DNA of 46,915 bases from Verrucomicrobiota bacterium (GCA_030601755.1 JAUWBF010000021.1:1-46915); one strand, 5' to 3'; numbered from the stretch's first letter, positions 1 through 8,965 are shown. Numbers and translations: made by a program. The notes: generated by a model not told the origin, from the sequence alone.

Positions 1-1
1 C

Positions 2-1108
2 AAGCTCCCCCGCGAGGAGCGCGCCAAGATCACCGCCGAGCGCGCCGTGGCGCTGCCCCGCGGCGGCTCGCTCTACAAGACGCCCGAGTTCGACGGCGTG
101 CACCAGTGGGGCATGTCCATCGACCTCAACACCTGCGTCGGCTGCAACGCCTGCGTCGTCGCCTGTCAGGCCGAGAACAACATCCCGATCGTCGGCAAGG
201 ACCAGGTCCTCCGCGGCCGCGAGATGCACTGGATCCGCCTCGACCGCTACTACTCCGACGGCAACATCGACGCCGGCGCCTTCGGCGGACAGAACAACCG
301 CGAGATCCCCGAGGATCCGCAGGTCTCCGTGCAGCCCGTCGCCTGCGCCCATTGCGAGACCGCGCCCTGCGAGACCGTCTGCCCCGTCAACGCCACCGTG
401 CACGACGAGGAAGGCCTCAACACGATGGCCTACAACCGCTGTATCGGCACCCGCTATTGCGCCAACAACTGTCCGTATAAGGTGCGCCGCTTCAACTTCT
501 TCGATTGGAACAAGCGCAGCCTCGACGAGCTCTACCTCGGGCCGTTGGGCAAGTCCGGCATGCCGGAGCTGGTCAAGATGGTCAAAAATCCCGACGTCAC
601 CGTGCGTATGCGCGGCGTCATGGAAAAGTGCACCTACTGCGTCCAGCGCATCCAGTCCGCCAAGATCAAGCAGAAGGCCGCCGCCGGCGCTTCCGCCGAC
701 GTCGTCATCCCCGACGGCTCGTTCAAGGTCGCCTGCCAGCAGGCCTGCCCGGCCGACTCGATCGTCTTCGGCAACATCAAGGACCCCGAGAGCGCCGTCT
801 CCAAGGCCAAGGCCCGCGAGCACGACTACTCGCTGCTCGGCTACCTGAACGTCCGCCCGCGCACCACCTACCTCGGCAAGCTCCGCAACCCGAACCGCAA
901 CATGCCGGACTTCCAGGAGCTACCGCTCAGCCGCAAGGAATACAACGCCAAGAGCGGTCACGACGCCATCCACGGCCACGGTGACCACGGCCACGGCGCC
1001 GGTTCGCACGACGCTTCCCACGATTCCCACGACCACGCGCCCGCCGCCGAGTCGCATGACCACCACACCGCCCTCCCCGGTTCCAAGATTGTCGGAGGAC
1101 TTAGCTAA
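2..1108 (+). CDS. actB: ACIII iron-sulfur subunit ActB, C-terminal part (5' end outside window)
   Basis: The reading frame is open to the left edge, so this is the C-terminal ferredoxin-like part of ActB. ActB is the molybdopterin-oxidoreductase-like/iron-sulfur subunit of alternative complex III, a periplasm-facing quinol:cytochrome c (or oxidase) oxidoreductase. Four cysteine clusters are visible: [11 protein letters not shown] (about nt 134-166), CAHC...CETVCP (about nt 350-385), [12 protein letters not shown] (about nt 440-475), and CTYC with a later CQQACP (about nt 630-760). In characterised ACIII this portion carries three 4Fe-4S clusters and one 3Fe-4S cluster; the cluster types here are inferred. 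The molybdopterin-like N-terminal part and actA should lie upstream. The last ~45 residues are very rich in histidine and aspartate, an odd possible metal-binding tail. The stop overlaps the actC start by one base (TAATG). Confidence 0.9.
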   Translation, partial: KLPREERAKITAERAVALPRGGSLYKTPEFDGVHQWGMSIDLNTCVGCNACVVACQAENNIPIVGKDQVLRGREMHWIRLDRYYSDGNIDAGAFGGQNNREIPEDPQVSVQPVACAHCETAPCETVCPVNATVHDEEGLNTMAYNRCIGTRYCANNCPYKVRRFNFFDWNKRSLDELYLGPLGKSGMPELVKMVKNPDVTVRMRGVMEKCTYCVQRIQSAKIKQKAAAGASADVVIPDGSFKVACQQACPADSIVFGNIKDPESAVSKAKAREHDYSLLGYLNVRPRTTYLGKLRNPNRNMPDFQELPLSRKEYNAKSGHDAIHGHGDHGHGAGSHDASHDSHDHAPAAESHDHHTALPGSKIVGGLS

Positions 1109-1110
1109 TG
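1094..1110 (+). promoter_or_regulatory. Shine-Dalgarno and overlapping start of actC
   Basis: A GGAGGA sequence (1094-1099) lies 8 bases before the ATG at 1108. The stop of actB and the start of actC share one base (TAATG). This is one of the few strong ribosome binding sites in the window and fixes the actC start. Many other genes here have no recognisable Shine-Dalgarno sequence. Confidence 0.7.
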
Positions 1111-2535
1111 GCTCACGCTGATACCACTGTCGCCAAGCCGGCCATCCTCGCCGAGGTGAAGCCGGCCTCGCTCCCCCGCGCGGAGCTGGTCGAAAACAAC
1201 CGCTCCTTCGCCTGGGTCACCGACAAGATCTGCGGCATCATCGAGGGCAAGACCCCCACTTGGTGGTGGGTCTGCTTCACCCTCGCGTGCGCTCTGGCCT
1301 CGTTCACCGTCATGGGCATCGTCTACCTGGTGTCCGCCGGTGTCGGCGTCTGGGGTCTGGCCAATCCGGTCAACTGGGGCTGGGCCATCGTGAACTTCGT
1401 GTTCTGGATCGGCATCGGTCACGCCGGCACGCTGATCTCCGCGATTCTCTGCCTGCTGCGCCAGAAGTGGCGCACCTCCATCAACCGCGCCGCCGAGGCC
1501 ATGACCATCTTCGCGGTGGTTTGCGCCGGCATCTTCCCGGTCTTCCACGTCGGTCGCGTCTGGTTCGCCTGGTTCCTCTTCCCGATCCCCAACGCCAACG
1601 GCATCTGGCAGAACTTCCGTTCGCCGCTGGAGTGGGACGTGTTCGCCGTCTCCACCTACGGAACGGTTTCCGTGCTCTTCTGGTATGTCGGTCTCATCCC
1701 CGACCTCGCCGTCCTGCGCGACCGCTTCAACCGCGCCGGCAACAAGCTCCGCGCGACCCTCTACGGCATCTTCGCCATGGGCTGGCGCGGCTCCAACCGC
1801 AACTGGAGCAACTACGAGATGGCCTACCTCATCCTGGCCGGCGTCTCGACCCCGCTCGTGCTCTCCGTGCACACGATCGTGTCGTTCGACTTCGCGATCT
1901 CCCTGCTCCCCGGCTGGCACACCACCATCTTCCCGCCCTACTTCGTGGCCGGCGCCATTTTCTCCGGCTTCGGCATGGTGCTGACCCTCATGCTGCCCCT
2001 GCGCGCCATCTACAAGATGGAGGATCTGATCACGCAGTATCACATCGACTGCATGTGTAAGATCGTTTTGGCGACCGGCACCATCGTCGGCTACGCCTAC
2101 GGCATGGAGTTCTTCATCGCCTGGTATGGCGCCAACCCCTACGAGGGCTTCGCGTTCATCAACCGCGCGTTCGGCAACTACGCCTGGGCCTACTGGATCA
2201 TGATCGCCTGCAACGTGATCACGCCGCAGTTCTTCTGGTTCAAGAAGGTCCGCCAGAACACCGCCTTCGTGTGGGTGCTCTCGATCTTCGTCAACGTCGG
2301 CATGTGGTTCGAGCGCTTCGTGATCACCGTCACCTCGCTGGCCCGCGACTTCCTGCCCTCCAGCTGGGGTTACTACAGCCCGACCATCGTCGATATCATG
2401 ACCTTCTTCGGCACCTTCGGCGTGTTCAGCGTGCTGTTCCTGCTCTTCATCCGCTTCCTGCCCGTGATGCCGATGGCCGAAATCAAGGCCGTCATGCCGC
2501 AGGCCGATCCCCACGCCGGCCACGACCACCACTAA
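1108..2535 (+). CDS. actC: ACIII quinol-oxidising membrane subunit ActC (NrfD-like)
   Basis: A 475-residue polytopic membrane protein of the NrfD/PsrC family. In alternative complex III ActC is an integral membrane subunit that binds quinol next to the ActB iron-sulfur clusters. Roughly ten hydrophobic segments are visible between residues ~50 and ~455, with Trp/Phe-rich helices typical of the family. The first ~40 residues are soluble, and the protein ends in a short His-rich tail (DPHAGHDHH). It sits between actB and actD in the standard ACIII order. The long reverse-strand frame across the same bases is a GC-rich shadow. The family call is strong; exact helix limits are not determined here. 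Confidence 0.93.
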   Translation: MAHADTTVAKPAILAEVKPASLPRAELVENNRSFAWVTDKICGIIEGKTPTWWWVCFTLACALASFTVMGIVYLVSAGVGVWGLANPVNWGWAIVNFVFWIGIGHAGTLISAILCLLRQKWRTSINRAAEAMTIFAVVCAGIFPVFHVGRVWFAWFLFPIPNANGIWQNFRSPLEWDVFAVSTYGTVSVLFWYVGLIPDLAVLRDRFNRAGNKLRATLYGIFAMGWRGSNRNWSNYEMAYLILAGVSTPLVLSVHTIVSFDFAISLLPGWHTTIFPPYFVAGAIFSGFGMVLTLMLPLRAIYKMEDLITQYHIDCMCKIVLATGTIVGYAYGMEFFIAWYGANPYEGFAFINRAFGNYAWAYWIMIACNVITPQFFWFKKVRQNTAFVWVLSIFVNVGMWFERFVITVTSLARDFLPSSWGYYSPTIVDIMTFFGTFGVFSVLFLLFIRFLPVMPMAEIKAVMPQADPHAGHDHH

Positions 2536-2556
2536 GCTTCAACGACCTTAACCACC

Positions 2557-3090
2557 ATGGCTGCTCAATCCTACGGCTTGGTCGCCACCTTCGACTCCGC
2601 GCCCGCCATCTACGAGGCCGCGAAAAAGGTGCGCGACGCCGGCTACAAACACTGGGACTGCATCACCCCGTTCCCGATCCACGGCCTCGATGGCGCGATG
2701 GGCCTCAAGCGCTCCATCGTCCCGCGCTTCTCGCTGGTCGGCGGCCTCTGCGGCTTCTCGGTCGGCATGGGCCTGATCTACTTCACCAGCGCGATCGACT
2801 ACCCGTTGATCGTCGGCGGCAAGCCGTTCTTCAGCCCGCTCTACGCCTTTCCGGTCGCCTACGAGCTGACGATTCTCTTCACCGCCTTCGCGACGATCTT
2901 CGGCATGTTCTTCACGAACCGCCTGCCCATGCACTACCACCCGGTGCTCAAGCTCGACCGCATCGCCGACGCGCAGGACGACAAGTTCCTCATCGTGATC
3001 GAGTCCCGCGATCCTAAGTTCAACGCCGCCCACACCCAGGCCCTCCTTGAGGCCGCCGGTGGCAAGGCAATCGCCGAAATCGAGGCCTGA
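2557..3090 (+). CDS. actD: ACIII subunit ActD (DUF3341)
   Basis: A 177-residue protein matching the ActD/DUF3341 subunit of alternative complex III. The soluble N-terminal part contains the family-like stretch GLVATFDSAPAIYEAAKKVR and a following WDCITPFPIHG. Two hydrophobic segments (about residues 60-82 and 100-125) form a transmembrane hairpin. ActD is an accessory membrane subunit without cofactors in known ACIII structures. It follows actC by 21 bases and is followed by actE after 4 bases. No Shine-Dalgarno sequence precedes the ATG; translation is probably coupled. Confidence 0.9.
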   Translation: MAAQSYGLVATFDSAPAIYEAAKKVRDAGYKHWDCITPFPIHGLDGAMGLKRSIVPRFSLVGGLCGFSVGMGLIYFTSAIDYPLIVGGKPFFSPLYAFPVAYELTILFTAFATIFGMFFTNRLPMHYHPVLKLDRIADAQDDKFLIVIESRDPKFNAAHTQALLEAAGGKAIAEIEA

Positions 3091-3094
3091 GACC

Positions 3095-3742
3095 ATGCGC
3101 TACGCCTACTTCCTCCTCTTCTTCATCGTGGTCGTCGGAGTGTCGATCTTCGGCTTCCGCGGCAGCATCCACACCAAGCCCCCGCTTGAGGTGTTCCCCG
3201 ACATGGACCGCCAGGCCAAGTATCACCCGCAGGGCCAGTCGCCGTTCTTCGCCGACGGCCGCGCCTCGCGTCCGACCCCGGCCGGCACCGTGGCCTTCGG
3301 TCGCACCTCCATCGAGGCCAACGCCGACTACCTCAAGGGCGACTCCGCCTACTACGCCGGCAAGGCCGCCGACGGTTCCTTCGTGAAGGGTTTCCCCGAG
3401 CAGGTCACCATCGACGCCCGCCTCATGGAGCGCGGTCATCAGCGCTACGAGATCTACTGCGCTCCCTGTCACGGCGCCACCGGCGACGGCAACGGCATCA
3501 CCAAGCAATATGGCATGGGCGCCACGCCCACCTTCCACGACGCCCGTCTCCGCGACATGGCCGAGGGAGAGATCTTCAACACCATCACCCACGGCAAGGG
3601 CAACATGCTCTCCTACGCCGACAAGGTCGAGACCTCCGACCGCTGGGCGATCATCGCTTACGTGCGCGCCCTCCAGCGCGCCCACAACGGCACCGTGGCG
3701 GACGTCCCGCCCAGCCACAAATCCGAGCTTGGCATCCAATGA
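3095..3742 (+). CDS. actE: ACIII monohaem cytochrome c subunit ActE
   Basis: A 215-residue protein with an N-terminal hydrophobic segment (residues ~1-22) that anchors or exports it, followed by a periplasmic cytochrome c domain. One haem c motif, CAPCH, is seen near nt 3458-3472, and a Met in GKGNML about 45 residues later is a plausible axial ligand. ActE is the single-haem c subunit of ACIII that passes electrons towards the oxidase or soluble cytochrome c. The frame stays open further upstream (to 3047), but that would overlap actD; the ATG at 3095, four bases after the actD stop, gives a proper membrane-anchor start. The gene overlaps actF by ATGA. Confidence 0.92.
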   Translation: MRYAYFLLFFIVVVGVSIFGFRGSIHTKPPLEVFPDMDRQAKYHPQGQSPFFADGRASRPTPAGTVAFGRTSIEANADYLKGDSAYYAGKAADGSFVKGFPEQVTIDARLMERGHQRYEIYCAPCHGATGDGNGITKQYGMGATPTFHDARLRDMAEGEIFNTITHGKGNMLSYADKVETSDRWAIIAYVRALQRAHNGTVADVPPSHKSELGIQ

Positions 3743-5013
3743 GCACCCACGCCGCCACCGCTTCCTCCTCGCTTCCCGCTGAAACCGCCGCGCCCGCCGG
3801 CGCCTCCAAGGCGCTCGTCGTCGGCATCGTCGGCATCCTGCTGACCGCCGCCGGCCTCTTCGTGCCCGGCAACGGCAAGGTCATCGCCCTGACCTGGCTC
3901 GTCGGCCTCAGCTTCTGGGTCGCGATCGCCATCGGCATGCTGCTGCTGGTGATGATCCACCACATCTTCGACGCCTCCTGGTCCGTCGTTCTGCGCCGCC
4001 AGTTCGAGCACGGTCTCTCCGCCTTCAAGTGGCTGGGCCTGCTCTTCGTGCCGCTGCTCGTCGCCACTTGGGTCAAGCCCGGCTCCGTCTGGAAGTGGAC
4101 CAACCTCGACTACCAGCTCCACGGTCACGGCACCGTCGGCGAGGACATCCTCTACGTGAAGAAGGCCGCCTTCCTCAACCCGACCATGCTCACGGTCATG
4201 ACCGTCGCGTTCTTCGGACTCTGGATGTTCCTCTCGGCCCGCCTGCGCAAGGCCTCCTTCACCCAGGACACCGACGGCGACATCAAGTGGACCTTCCATA
4301 ACCGCGTCACCGCCGCTGCCGGACTTTTCTTCACCGCGCTGACTCTCACCGCCGCCTCGATCTACTGGATCAAGTCCCTCGAATACCACTGGTTCTCCAC
4401 CATGTATGGCGTGTGGTTTTTCGCCAACTGCGCCCGCGGCGCGCTCGCCATCGGTGTGCTCGTCCTACTCTGGCTCTACGCCCGCGGCGACCTCAAGGGC
4501 ATCCTCAACACCAACCACATGCACTCGGTCGGCCAGCTAGTCTTCGCCTTCACCGTGTTCTGGGCCTACATCAGCTTCTCCCAATACTTCCTGATCTGGG
4601 GCGCCAACATCCCCGAGGAGACCTTCTGGTATAACCTCCGCGAGATCAACGCGGACGGCTTTGCCAACCAATGGAAGTGGGTCGGCATGGCCCTCCTGTT
4701 CGGGCACTTCCTGTTCCCGTTCCTCTACCTGCTCTCCTACAAGAACAAGATCATCCATTCCCGCATCAAGTTCATCGTGATCTGCATCCTTGCGACGATC
4801 CTGTTGGACATGTGCTACAACATCCTGCCCGCCCTCAAGGACGCGCACGGTGACGCCAAGCCCTTCCTCTCCCTCAACCTCCTCTGGGTCGCCACCTCGG
4901 TGATCGGCATCGGCGGCGTCTGCGTCTGGTCCTACCTGCGCAGTTTCGCCACCACCAAGCTGATCCCCATCCGCGACCCCCGCATCGGCGAATGCCTTAC
5001 CCACCATGAGTGA
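3739..5013 (+). CDS. actF: ACIII membrane subunit ActF (second NrfD-like subunit)
   Basis: A 424-residue polytopic membrane protein, the second NrfD-like subunit of alternative complex III. About ten hydrophobic helices are spread over residues ~25-410. The motif LLLVMIHHIFDASW near residue 75 and SFSQYFLIWGANIPEET near residue 280 are typical of ActF. In structures ActF pairs with ActC and contributes to a possible proton path. Its start overlaps the actE stop (ATGA), and its own stop overlaps the next gene's start by 8 bases, showing tight translational coupling. No actG-type gene is obvious directly after it unless the next small protein takes that place. Confidence 0.92.
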   Translation: MSTHAATASSSLPAETAAPAGASKALVVGIVGILLTAAGLFVPGNGKVIALTWLVGLSFWVAIAIGMLLLVMIHHIFDASWSVVLRRQFEHGLSAFKWLGLLFVPLLVATWVKPGSVWKWTNLDYQLHGHGTVGEDILYVKKAAFLNPTMLTVMTVAFFGLWMFLSARLRKASFTQDTDGDIKWTFHNRVTAAAGLFFTALTLTAASIYWIKSLEYHWFSTMYGVWFFANCARGALAIGVLVLLWLYARGDLKGILNTNHMHSVGQLVFAFTVFWAYISFSQYFLIWGANIPEETFWYNLREINADGFANQWKWVGMALLFGHFLFPFLYLLSYKNKIIHSRIKFIVICILATILLDMCYNILPALKDAHGDAKPFLSLNLLWVATSVIGIGGVCVWSYLRSFATTKLIPIRDPRIGECLTHHE

Positions 5014-5305
5014 CGCCTCCGCTCCCTCCAACACCAACTTCCTGGTAACGCTGGCTGCCGCCATCGGCGGTTTTGCCATCTTCGTGCTCATCCTCGTGGT
5101 GGCCTACCTGCCCGCCAAGCCCGAGCCGCTCCCCGAGGGCGCGCTCACACCCGAGCAGCGCAAGACCGCCTTGGCCGACCTCCGAGCCAAGGAGAAGCAG
5201 GCGCTCACCACCTACGGCTGGGTTGACCAGACCAACGGTGTCGTCCGCCTCCCCGTCGATCGCGCCGTCGAGCTCACCATCAACGAGCTCAACGCCAACC
5301 GCTAA
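5006..5305 (+). CDS. small membrane-anchored protein of the ACIII-oxidase operon
   Basis: A 99-residue protein with one transmembrane helix (residues ~11-35) and a soluble C-terminal part. That part ends with the segment YGWVDQTNGVVRLPVDRAVE followed by a few residues. From memory, similar short 'GWVD...GVVR(I/L)P(I/V)DRA' proteins or domains recur in respiratory operons of Verrucomicrobiota, Planctomycetota and Acidobacteriota, but their role is not known to me. It overlaps the actF stop by 8 bases and lies directly before the CcoS-like gene. It might be a structural linker between ACIII and the cbb3 oxidase or an assembly factor; this is inference. It has no cysteine and no haem motif. Confidence 0.75.
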   Translation: MSDASAPSNTNFLVTLAAAIGGFAIFVLILVVAYLPAKPEPLPEGALTPEQRKTALADLRAKEKQALTTYGWVDQTNGVVRLPVDRAVELTINELNANR

Positions 5306-5312
5306 TCCGCCG

Positions 5313-5513
5313 ATGGAGGACTGGTTCTACTACCTCGTCGCGCTGCCGATCGCGTTGCTCTTCCTCGGCTCGGCCGTCTACGCCCTCTACTGGGCGTCCC
5401 GCAACGGCCAGCTCAAGGAGTTCGAGCGCGGCGCCGCCAGCATCTTCGACGAGGAGGAGCCCGTCGGTCTCGAGACCGATCACTTCCCCGGCAAATCACC
5501 CCGGCGCGGTTAA
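5313..5513 (+). CDS. ccoS: CcoS-like cbb3 oxidase assembly protein
   Basis: A 66-residue protein with a single transmembrane helix (residues ~6-27), then LYWASRNGQLKEFERGA and an acidic FDEEEP. This resembles the CcoS/FixS pattern of one helix, a 'W..(R/S).GQ(F/L)' turn and an acidic ILFDDD-like end. CcoS is needed in other bacteria to insert haem and copper into CcoN. The start is the ATG at 5313, seven bases after the previous stop; an overlapping frame that starts earlier (5073) is only an upstream extension inside the previous gene. Unusually, it comes before ccoN and not beside ccoGHI, which are absent here. Confidence 0.75.
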   Translation: MEDWFYYLVALPIALLFLGSAVYALYWASRNGQLKEFERGAASIFDEEEPVGLETDHFPGKSPRRG

Positions 5514-5543
5514 GGCGCCGACTCCGCATTTCATTCCCTCACG

Positions 5544-7031
5544 ATGGCCAACCCTTCCAGTCTAGCCGCCTCTCTCAGCCCGGAGGCTTCACCCGATCTG
5601 GTGAAGCGCGCCGAGCTCAGCGAGATTGACGCCTCCACCAAGGCGCCGGCGATCTTCCTGCTCGGCTCCTCGGTGCTCTGGCTCCTGCTCGGCACCGTCT
5701 TCGCGCTGATCGCGTCCTTCAAGATGCACTCGCCGAACTTCCTCGGCGATTACGAGTGGCTGACCTTCGGCCGCATCCGCACCGCGCACCTCAACGCCGT
5801 CGTCTACGGCTGGTCGGTCAACGCCTCCTTCGCCGTCGCCATCTGGCTGATGGCCCGCCTCGCCCGCGGCGTGCTGCGCCACACCGGCCTGCTCTTCACC
5901 GCCACGGTCTTCTGGAACCTCGGCGTCACCATCGGCATCGCCGGCATCCTGCTCGGCGACTCCACCTCCATCGAGTGGCTCGAGTTCCCGCCCTACGCCA
6001 CGCCGCTGCTCTTCGTCGCCTACGCGCTGATCGGCGCCTGGGCCATCATCACCTTCCGCTTCGGCAAATCGAACCACATCTACGTCTCGCAGTGGTATAT
6101 CCTCGCGGCGCTGTTCTGGTTCCCGTGGCTCTACTCGGTGGCGCAGATCATGATGATCTTCTCGCCCGCCCGCGGCACCGTGCAGTCGCTGGTCAACTGG
6201 TGGTTCGCCCACAATGTGCTCGGCCTCTGGTTCACCCCGATCGGCCTCGCCGCCGTCTACTACTTCCTGCCCAAGGTCCTCGGCAAACCCATCCACAGCT
6301 ACTACCTGTCGGTGCTCGGCTTCTGGTCGCTGGCCATCTTCTACAACTGGGCCGGTGTTCACCACCTGATCGGTGGTCCGGTGCCCGTGTGGGTGCAGTC
6401 CGCCGGTATCGCGGCTTCGTTCATGATGGTCGTGCCGGTTGTCGTAACCGCCATCAATCACCACATGACCATGGTCGGCTCCTTCGGCGCACTGAAGACC
6501 AGCCCGACCCTGCGCTTCATCGTCTTTGGCGCGGTTTCCTACACGCTCGCGTCGTTGCAGGGCTCCTCGATGGCGCTGCGTTCTTGGAACGAAGTCACTC
6601 ACTTCACCCATTACACGGTCGGTCACTCCCACCTCGGCATGTATGCCTTCTTCACCATGGTGATGTTCGGCGCGATCTACTACATCCTGCCGCGCATCCT
6701 CCTCAAGGAATGGCCCTCGGCCCCGCTCATCTCGGTGCACTTCTGGACCACCGCCGTCGGCGTGATCTTCTATGTCGTCGCCATCTCGGTCGGCGGCCTG
6801 AAGCAGGGCTTCGAGATGAACAATGCCGACATCCCGTTCATCGAGACGGTGAAGAACACCATCATCTACCTTGAGCTCCGCAGCTACGCCGGCGTGCTCA
6901 TGACGGTCGGCCACATCGCCTTCGCCGTGAACTTCACCTGGATGCTCGCCAAGCGCCGCAAGGCCGGCGCCACCGCCCCCACGCTCTTCCGCACCGGCCC
7001 CGAAATCGAACTGGAGGCCTCCGCCCGATGA
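5544..7031 (+). CDS. ccoN: cbb3-type cytochrome c oxidase catalytic subunit CcoN
   Basis: A 495-residue haem-copper oxidase subunit I of the C (cbb3) family, the O2-reducing subunit with about 12 helices. Expected catalytic residues are visible: H82 (RTAHLNAVVYGW, low-spin haem), H223 (WFAHN, CuB), Y267 (the helix-VII tyrosine that cross-links in this family), H273/H274 (GVHHL, CuB) and H361/H363 (GHSHLG, haem ligands). The spacing from the CuB histidine to the tyrosine (44) and to the HH pair (50) fits known CcoN proteins. It overlaps ccoO by ATGA. The ~30-residue N-terminal extension before the first helix is hydrophilic. Confidence 0.96.
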   Translation: MANPSSLAASLSPEASPDLVKRAELSEIDASTKAPAIFLLGSSVLWLLLGTVFALIASFKMHSPNFLGDYEWLTFGRIRTAHLNAVVYGWSVNASFAVAIWLMARLARGVLRHTGLLFTATVFWNLGVTIGIAGILLGDSTSIEWLEFPPYATPLLFVAYALIGAWAIITFRFGKSNHIYVSQWYILAALFWFPWLYSVAQIMMIFSPARGTVQSLVNWWFAHNVLGLWFTPIGLAAVYYFLPKVLGKPIHSYYLSVLGFWSLAIFYNWAGVHHLIGGPVPVWVQSAGIAASFMMVVPVVVTAINHHMTMVGSFGALKTSPTLRFIVFGAVSYTLASLQGSSMALRSWNEVTHFTHYTVGHSHLGMYAFFTMVMFGAIYYILPRILLKEWPSAPLISVHFWTTAVGVIFYVVAISVGGLKQGFEMNNADIPFIETVKNTIIYLELRSYAGVLMTVGHIAFAVNFTWMLAKRRKAGATAPTLFRTGPEIELEASAR

Positions 7032-7729
7032 ACCGCGCACCGCTTATCTTCCTCGGCATTTTCTTTGCCCTGGCGTTTTCCTGGACCGGCATCGTGCTGG
7101 TCAACCAGATCAGCTACGGCGACCTGACTCCCGTCTATGACGAGAACGACGGCATCGCCTATCCGCAGGCCCTTCCGGGCATCGCGCAGCAAGGTCGTCT
7201 GGTTTATCAAGATCTCGGTTGCGTCTACTGCCACACGCAGCAGGTGCGGCGCCCCGGCTTCGGCGCCGACATCGAGCGCGGCTGGGGCGAACGCCAGTCC
7301 GTCGCCCGCGACTATATCCGCGAGCCCCGCGTCTTCCTCGGCAGCATGCGCACCGGTCCCGACCTCCGCAACGTCGGCACCCGCTACGTCGACACCCCGA
7401 CGAGCAAGGCGGGGTCGGAGTGGCACCACCGTCACCTCTACGACCCGCAGATCACCTCGCCCGGGTCCAACATGCCGCCCTTCAAGTTCCTCTACGAGAC
7501 CCGCAAGATCGTCGGCGAACCCTCGGTCAACGCCATCACCCATCTCCTGCCCGAGCAGTATCAGCCCGAGGCCGGTTATGAAGTCGTGCCGACCAAGCGC
7601 GCCGAGTCCCTCGTGGCCTACCTCCTGAGCCTCAAGGACACCTACGCCTACCCGGAGACCAACAACGTCTACGTCGAGCCCGCCCCCGAGGAAACCAAGG
7701 CCGCCGGGCAAAAGGAGGAGTCCAAATGA
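7028..7729 (+). CDS. ccoO: cbb3 oxidase monohaem subunit CcoO
   Basis: A 233-residue membrane-anchored monohaem cytochrome c. The N-terminal helix (residues ~5-27) is followed by the haem site CVYCH at 65-69 and the CcoO-typical QQVRRPGFGADIERGWGER. RTGPDLRNVGTR and SNMPPFKFL also fit CcoO; the Met in SNMPP is the likely second haem ligand. It passes electrons from CcoP or ACIII to CcoN. The start overlaps the ccoN stop (ATGA) and its stop overlaps the ccoP start in the same way. No ccoQ is present between ccoO and ccoP. Confidence 0.95.
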   Translation: MNRAPLIFLGIFFALAFSWTGIVLVNQISYGDLTPVYDENDGIAYPQALPGIAQQGRLVYQDLGCVYCHTQQVRRPGFGADIERGWGERQSVARDYIREPRVFLGSMRTGPDLRNVGTRYVDTPTSKAGSEWHHRHLYDPQITSPGSNMPPFKFLYETRKIVGEPSVNAITHLLPEQYQPEAGYEVVPTKRAESLVAYLLSLKDTYAYPETNNVYVEPAPEETKAAGQKEESK

Positions 7730-8394
7730 GCCAGCAGCCTCCCGAGAACAAACAAAGCATGGAGCAGGCCGGTGCCTCCGACGAGAGCATCCAGAAGGTC
7801 CACTCCATCCTCCTTCGCGAGAAGCCGGAGCCGAGCGAGGGCTACAAGCCCATGCCGCTCTTCCTGCTCGGCTTCATCTCGACGATGATCTTCATCTGCT
7901 CGATCTACCTCGTGCACTACCGCGGCGGCTTCGACCCGCTGGTCTATGACGAGCGCTTCGATCCCGCCAAGGCCGCCGGCGCCGGCGGCCCGGTCGAGCT
8001 CACGCCCGAGCAGATCGTTGCCATGGGCAAGAAGCTCTACAACACCTGCGCCACCTGCCACCAGCCCAACGGCCAGGGTCTGCCCGGTGTCTATCCGCCG
8101 CTCGCCGGCTCGGAGTGGGTGCTGGAAAACGACCAGCGCCTCATCCGCGTGCTGCTCGACGGCTTGAACGGCCCCATCGAGGTCAAGGGCAACACCTACA
8201 ACGGCGCCATGCCCGCCTTCGGTGCCGCCGGCTACAAGTGGAACGACGAAAAAATCGCCGCCGTGCTCACCTACATCCGTCAGGAGTGGGGCAACGCCGC
8301 CGAGCCGATCACCGCCGCCCACGTGAAGGAAATCCGCGAGGTCGACAACCGCACCAAGCCTTGGACCGCCGAGGAACTCGCCGCTTTCGAGTAA
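7726..8394 (+). CDS. ccoP: cbb3 oxidase CcoP-like subunit with a single haem c
   Basis: A 222-residue protein with one transmembrane helix (residues ~44-64) and one cytochrome c domain, with haem motif CATCH at 108-112 and a Met in NGAMPAFG as likely ligand. Classical CcoP is about 300 residues with two CxxCH motifs; here only one is visible, so this is a shortened, one-haem form. The ~40-residue cytoplasmic N-terminal region is polar. Electron entry may come directly from ActE of the adjacent ACIII; that is inference. It is the last gene before a strong terminator. Confidence 0.88.
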   Translation: MSQQPPENKQSMEQAGASDESIQKVHSILLREKPEPSEGYKPMPLFLLGFISTMIFICSIYLVHYRGGFDPLVYDERFDPAKAAGAGGPVELTPEQIVAMGKKLYNTCATCHQPNGQGLPGVYPPLAGSEWVLENDQRLIRVLLDGLNGPIEVKGNTYNGAMPAFGAAGYKWNDEKIAAVLTYIRQEWGNAAEPITAAHVKEIREVDNRTKPWTAEELAAFE

Positions 8395-8426
8395 GCGGCA
8401 CGGCCTCCACAGCGCTCTCACAATCA

Positions 8427-8458
8427 CGGCAATCCTTCCAAGGGATTGCCGTTTTTTT
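8427..8458 (+). terminator. intrinsic terminator of the ACIII-cbb3 operon
   Basis: A perfect 9-bp stem (CGGCAATCC / GGATTGCCG, 8427-8435 with 8443-8451), a 7-base loop and seven Ts (8452-8458), 32 bases after the ccoP stop. Confidence 0.92.
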
Positions 8459-8539
8459 CAGTAGTTCGCCTAAATGGACCCATCTGGATATGTGTGAATA
8501 TCGCTCGTCTAAAAGTTCGGCTGGCATGATGTCACAAAA

Positions 8540-8965
8540 GTGTTAATCACCGATGCGACTGTGGATAACTTCACGCCGAAAACCCCGACTCCCCGCTCCG
8601 ACGCAGTGTCGTTTGACGCGCCCTCGAGTCGCCCGCCGGCGGAAGACGAACAGATTCGCCAGGTCCTGAACACGCTGCAGCCGTTTCCACCCGGCACGTT
8701 GATTTCGTTGTCGCCCGATGGCGCGCCCGCGTTGCCGGCCAACGAGGCGATGGGACAGTTTCTGCGACTGCGCCAGCGCCTCAAGGAGCTGCAGCACCGG
8801 CTCGGCACGCCGTTCGAGACCTGCGCCGATTTGGACGAGGCGCGCAACATCACCCACGCGCTCTGGAACTACGTTCAGATTCGCTGGATGTGGTCCTATC
8901 TCGGCAGTGCCCGACTGCCCGAAGGCCTGTTCGGCCAGGATCATCCGCGTAGCGACGCGGTCTAA
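8540..8965 (+). CDS. hypothetical small protein upstream of the ATPase gene
   Basis: A 141-residue frame with a GTG start and no clear ribosome binding site; an in-frame stop at 8510 limits any earlier start. I do not recognise the family. The first ~30 residues look disordered (Pro/Ser-rich); residues ~35-135 look folded and helical, with RLRQRLKELQHRLG and HALWNYVQIRWMWSYLGSAR. Its TAA stop (8963-8965) is in the same frame as the next gene. The 14 codons between that stop and the ATPase GTG read like protein sequence (TALAKRASAAQPAR), so the two could once have been one gene or be translationally linked. Whether it is really expressed is uncertain. Confidence 0.5.
   Translation: MLITDATVDNFTPKTPTPRSDAVSFDAPSSRPPAEDEQIRQVLNTLQPFPPGTLISLSPDGAPALPANEAMGQFLRLRQRLKELQHRLGTPFETCADLDEARNITHALWNYVQIRWMWSYLGSARLPEGLFGQDHPRSDAV

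Noticed and set aside
1105-2532. Long reverse-strand open frame over actC
   Set aside because: Low-complexity His/Asp/Gly/Glu-rich translation typical of antisense frames in GC-rich DNA; actC on the other strand is a clear family member.
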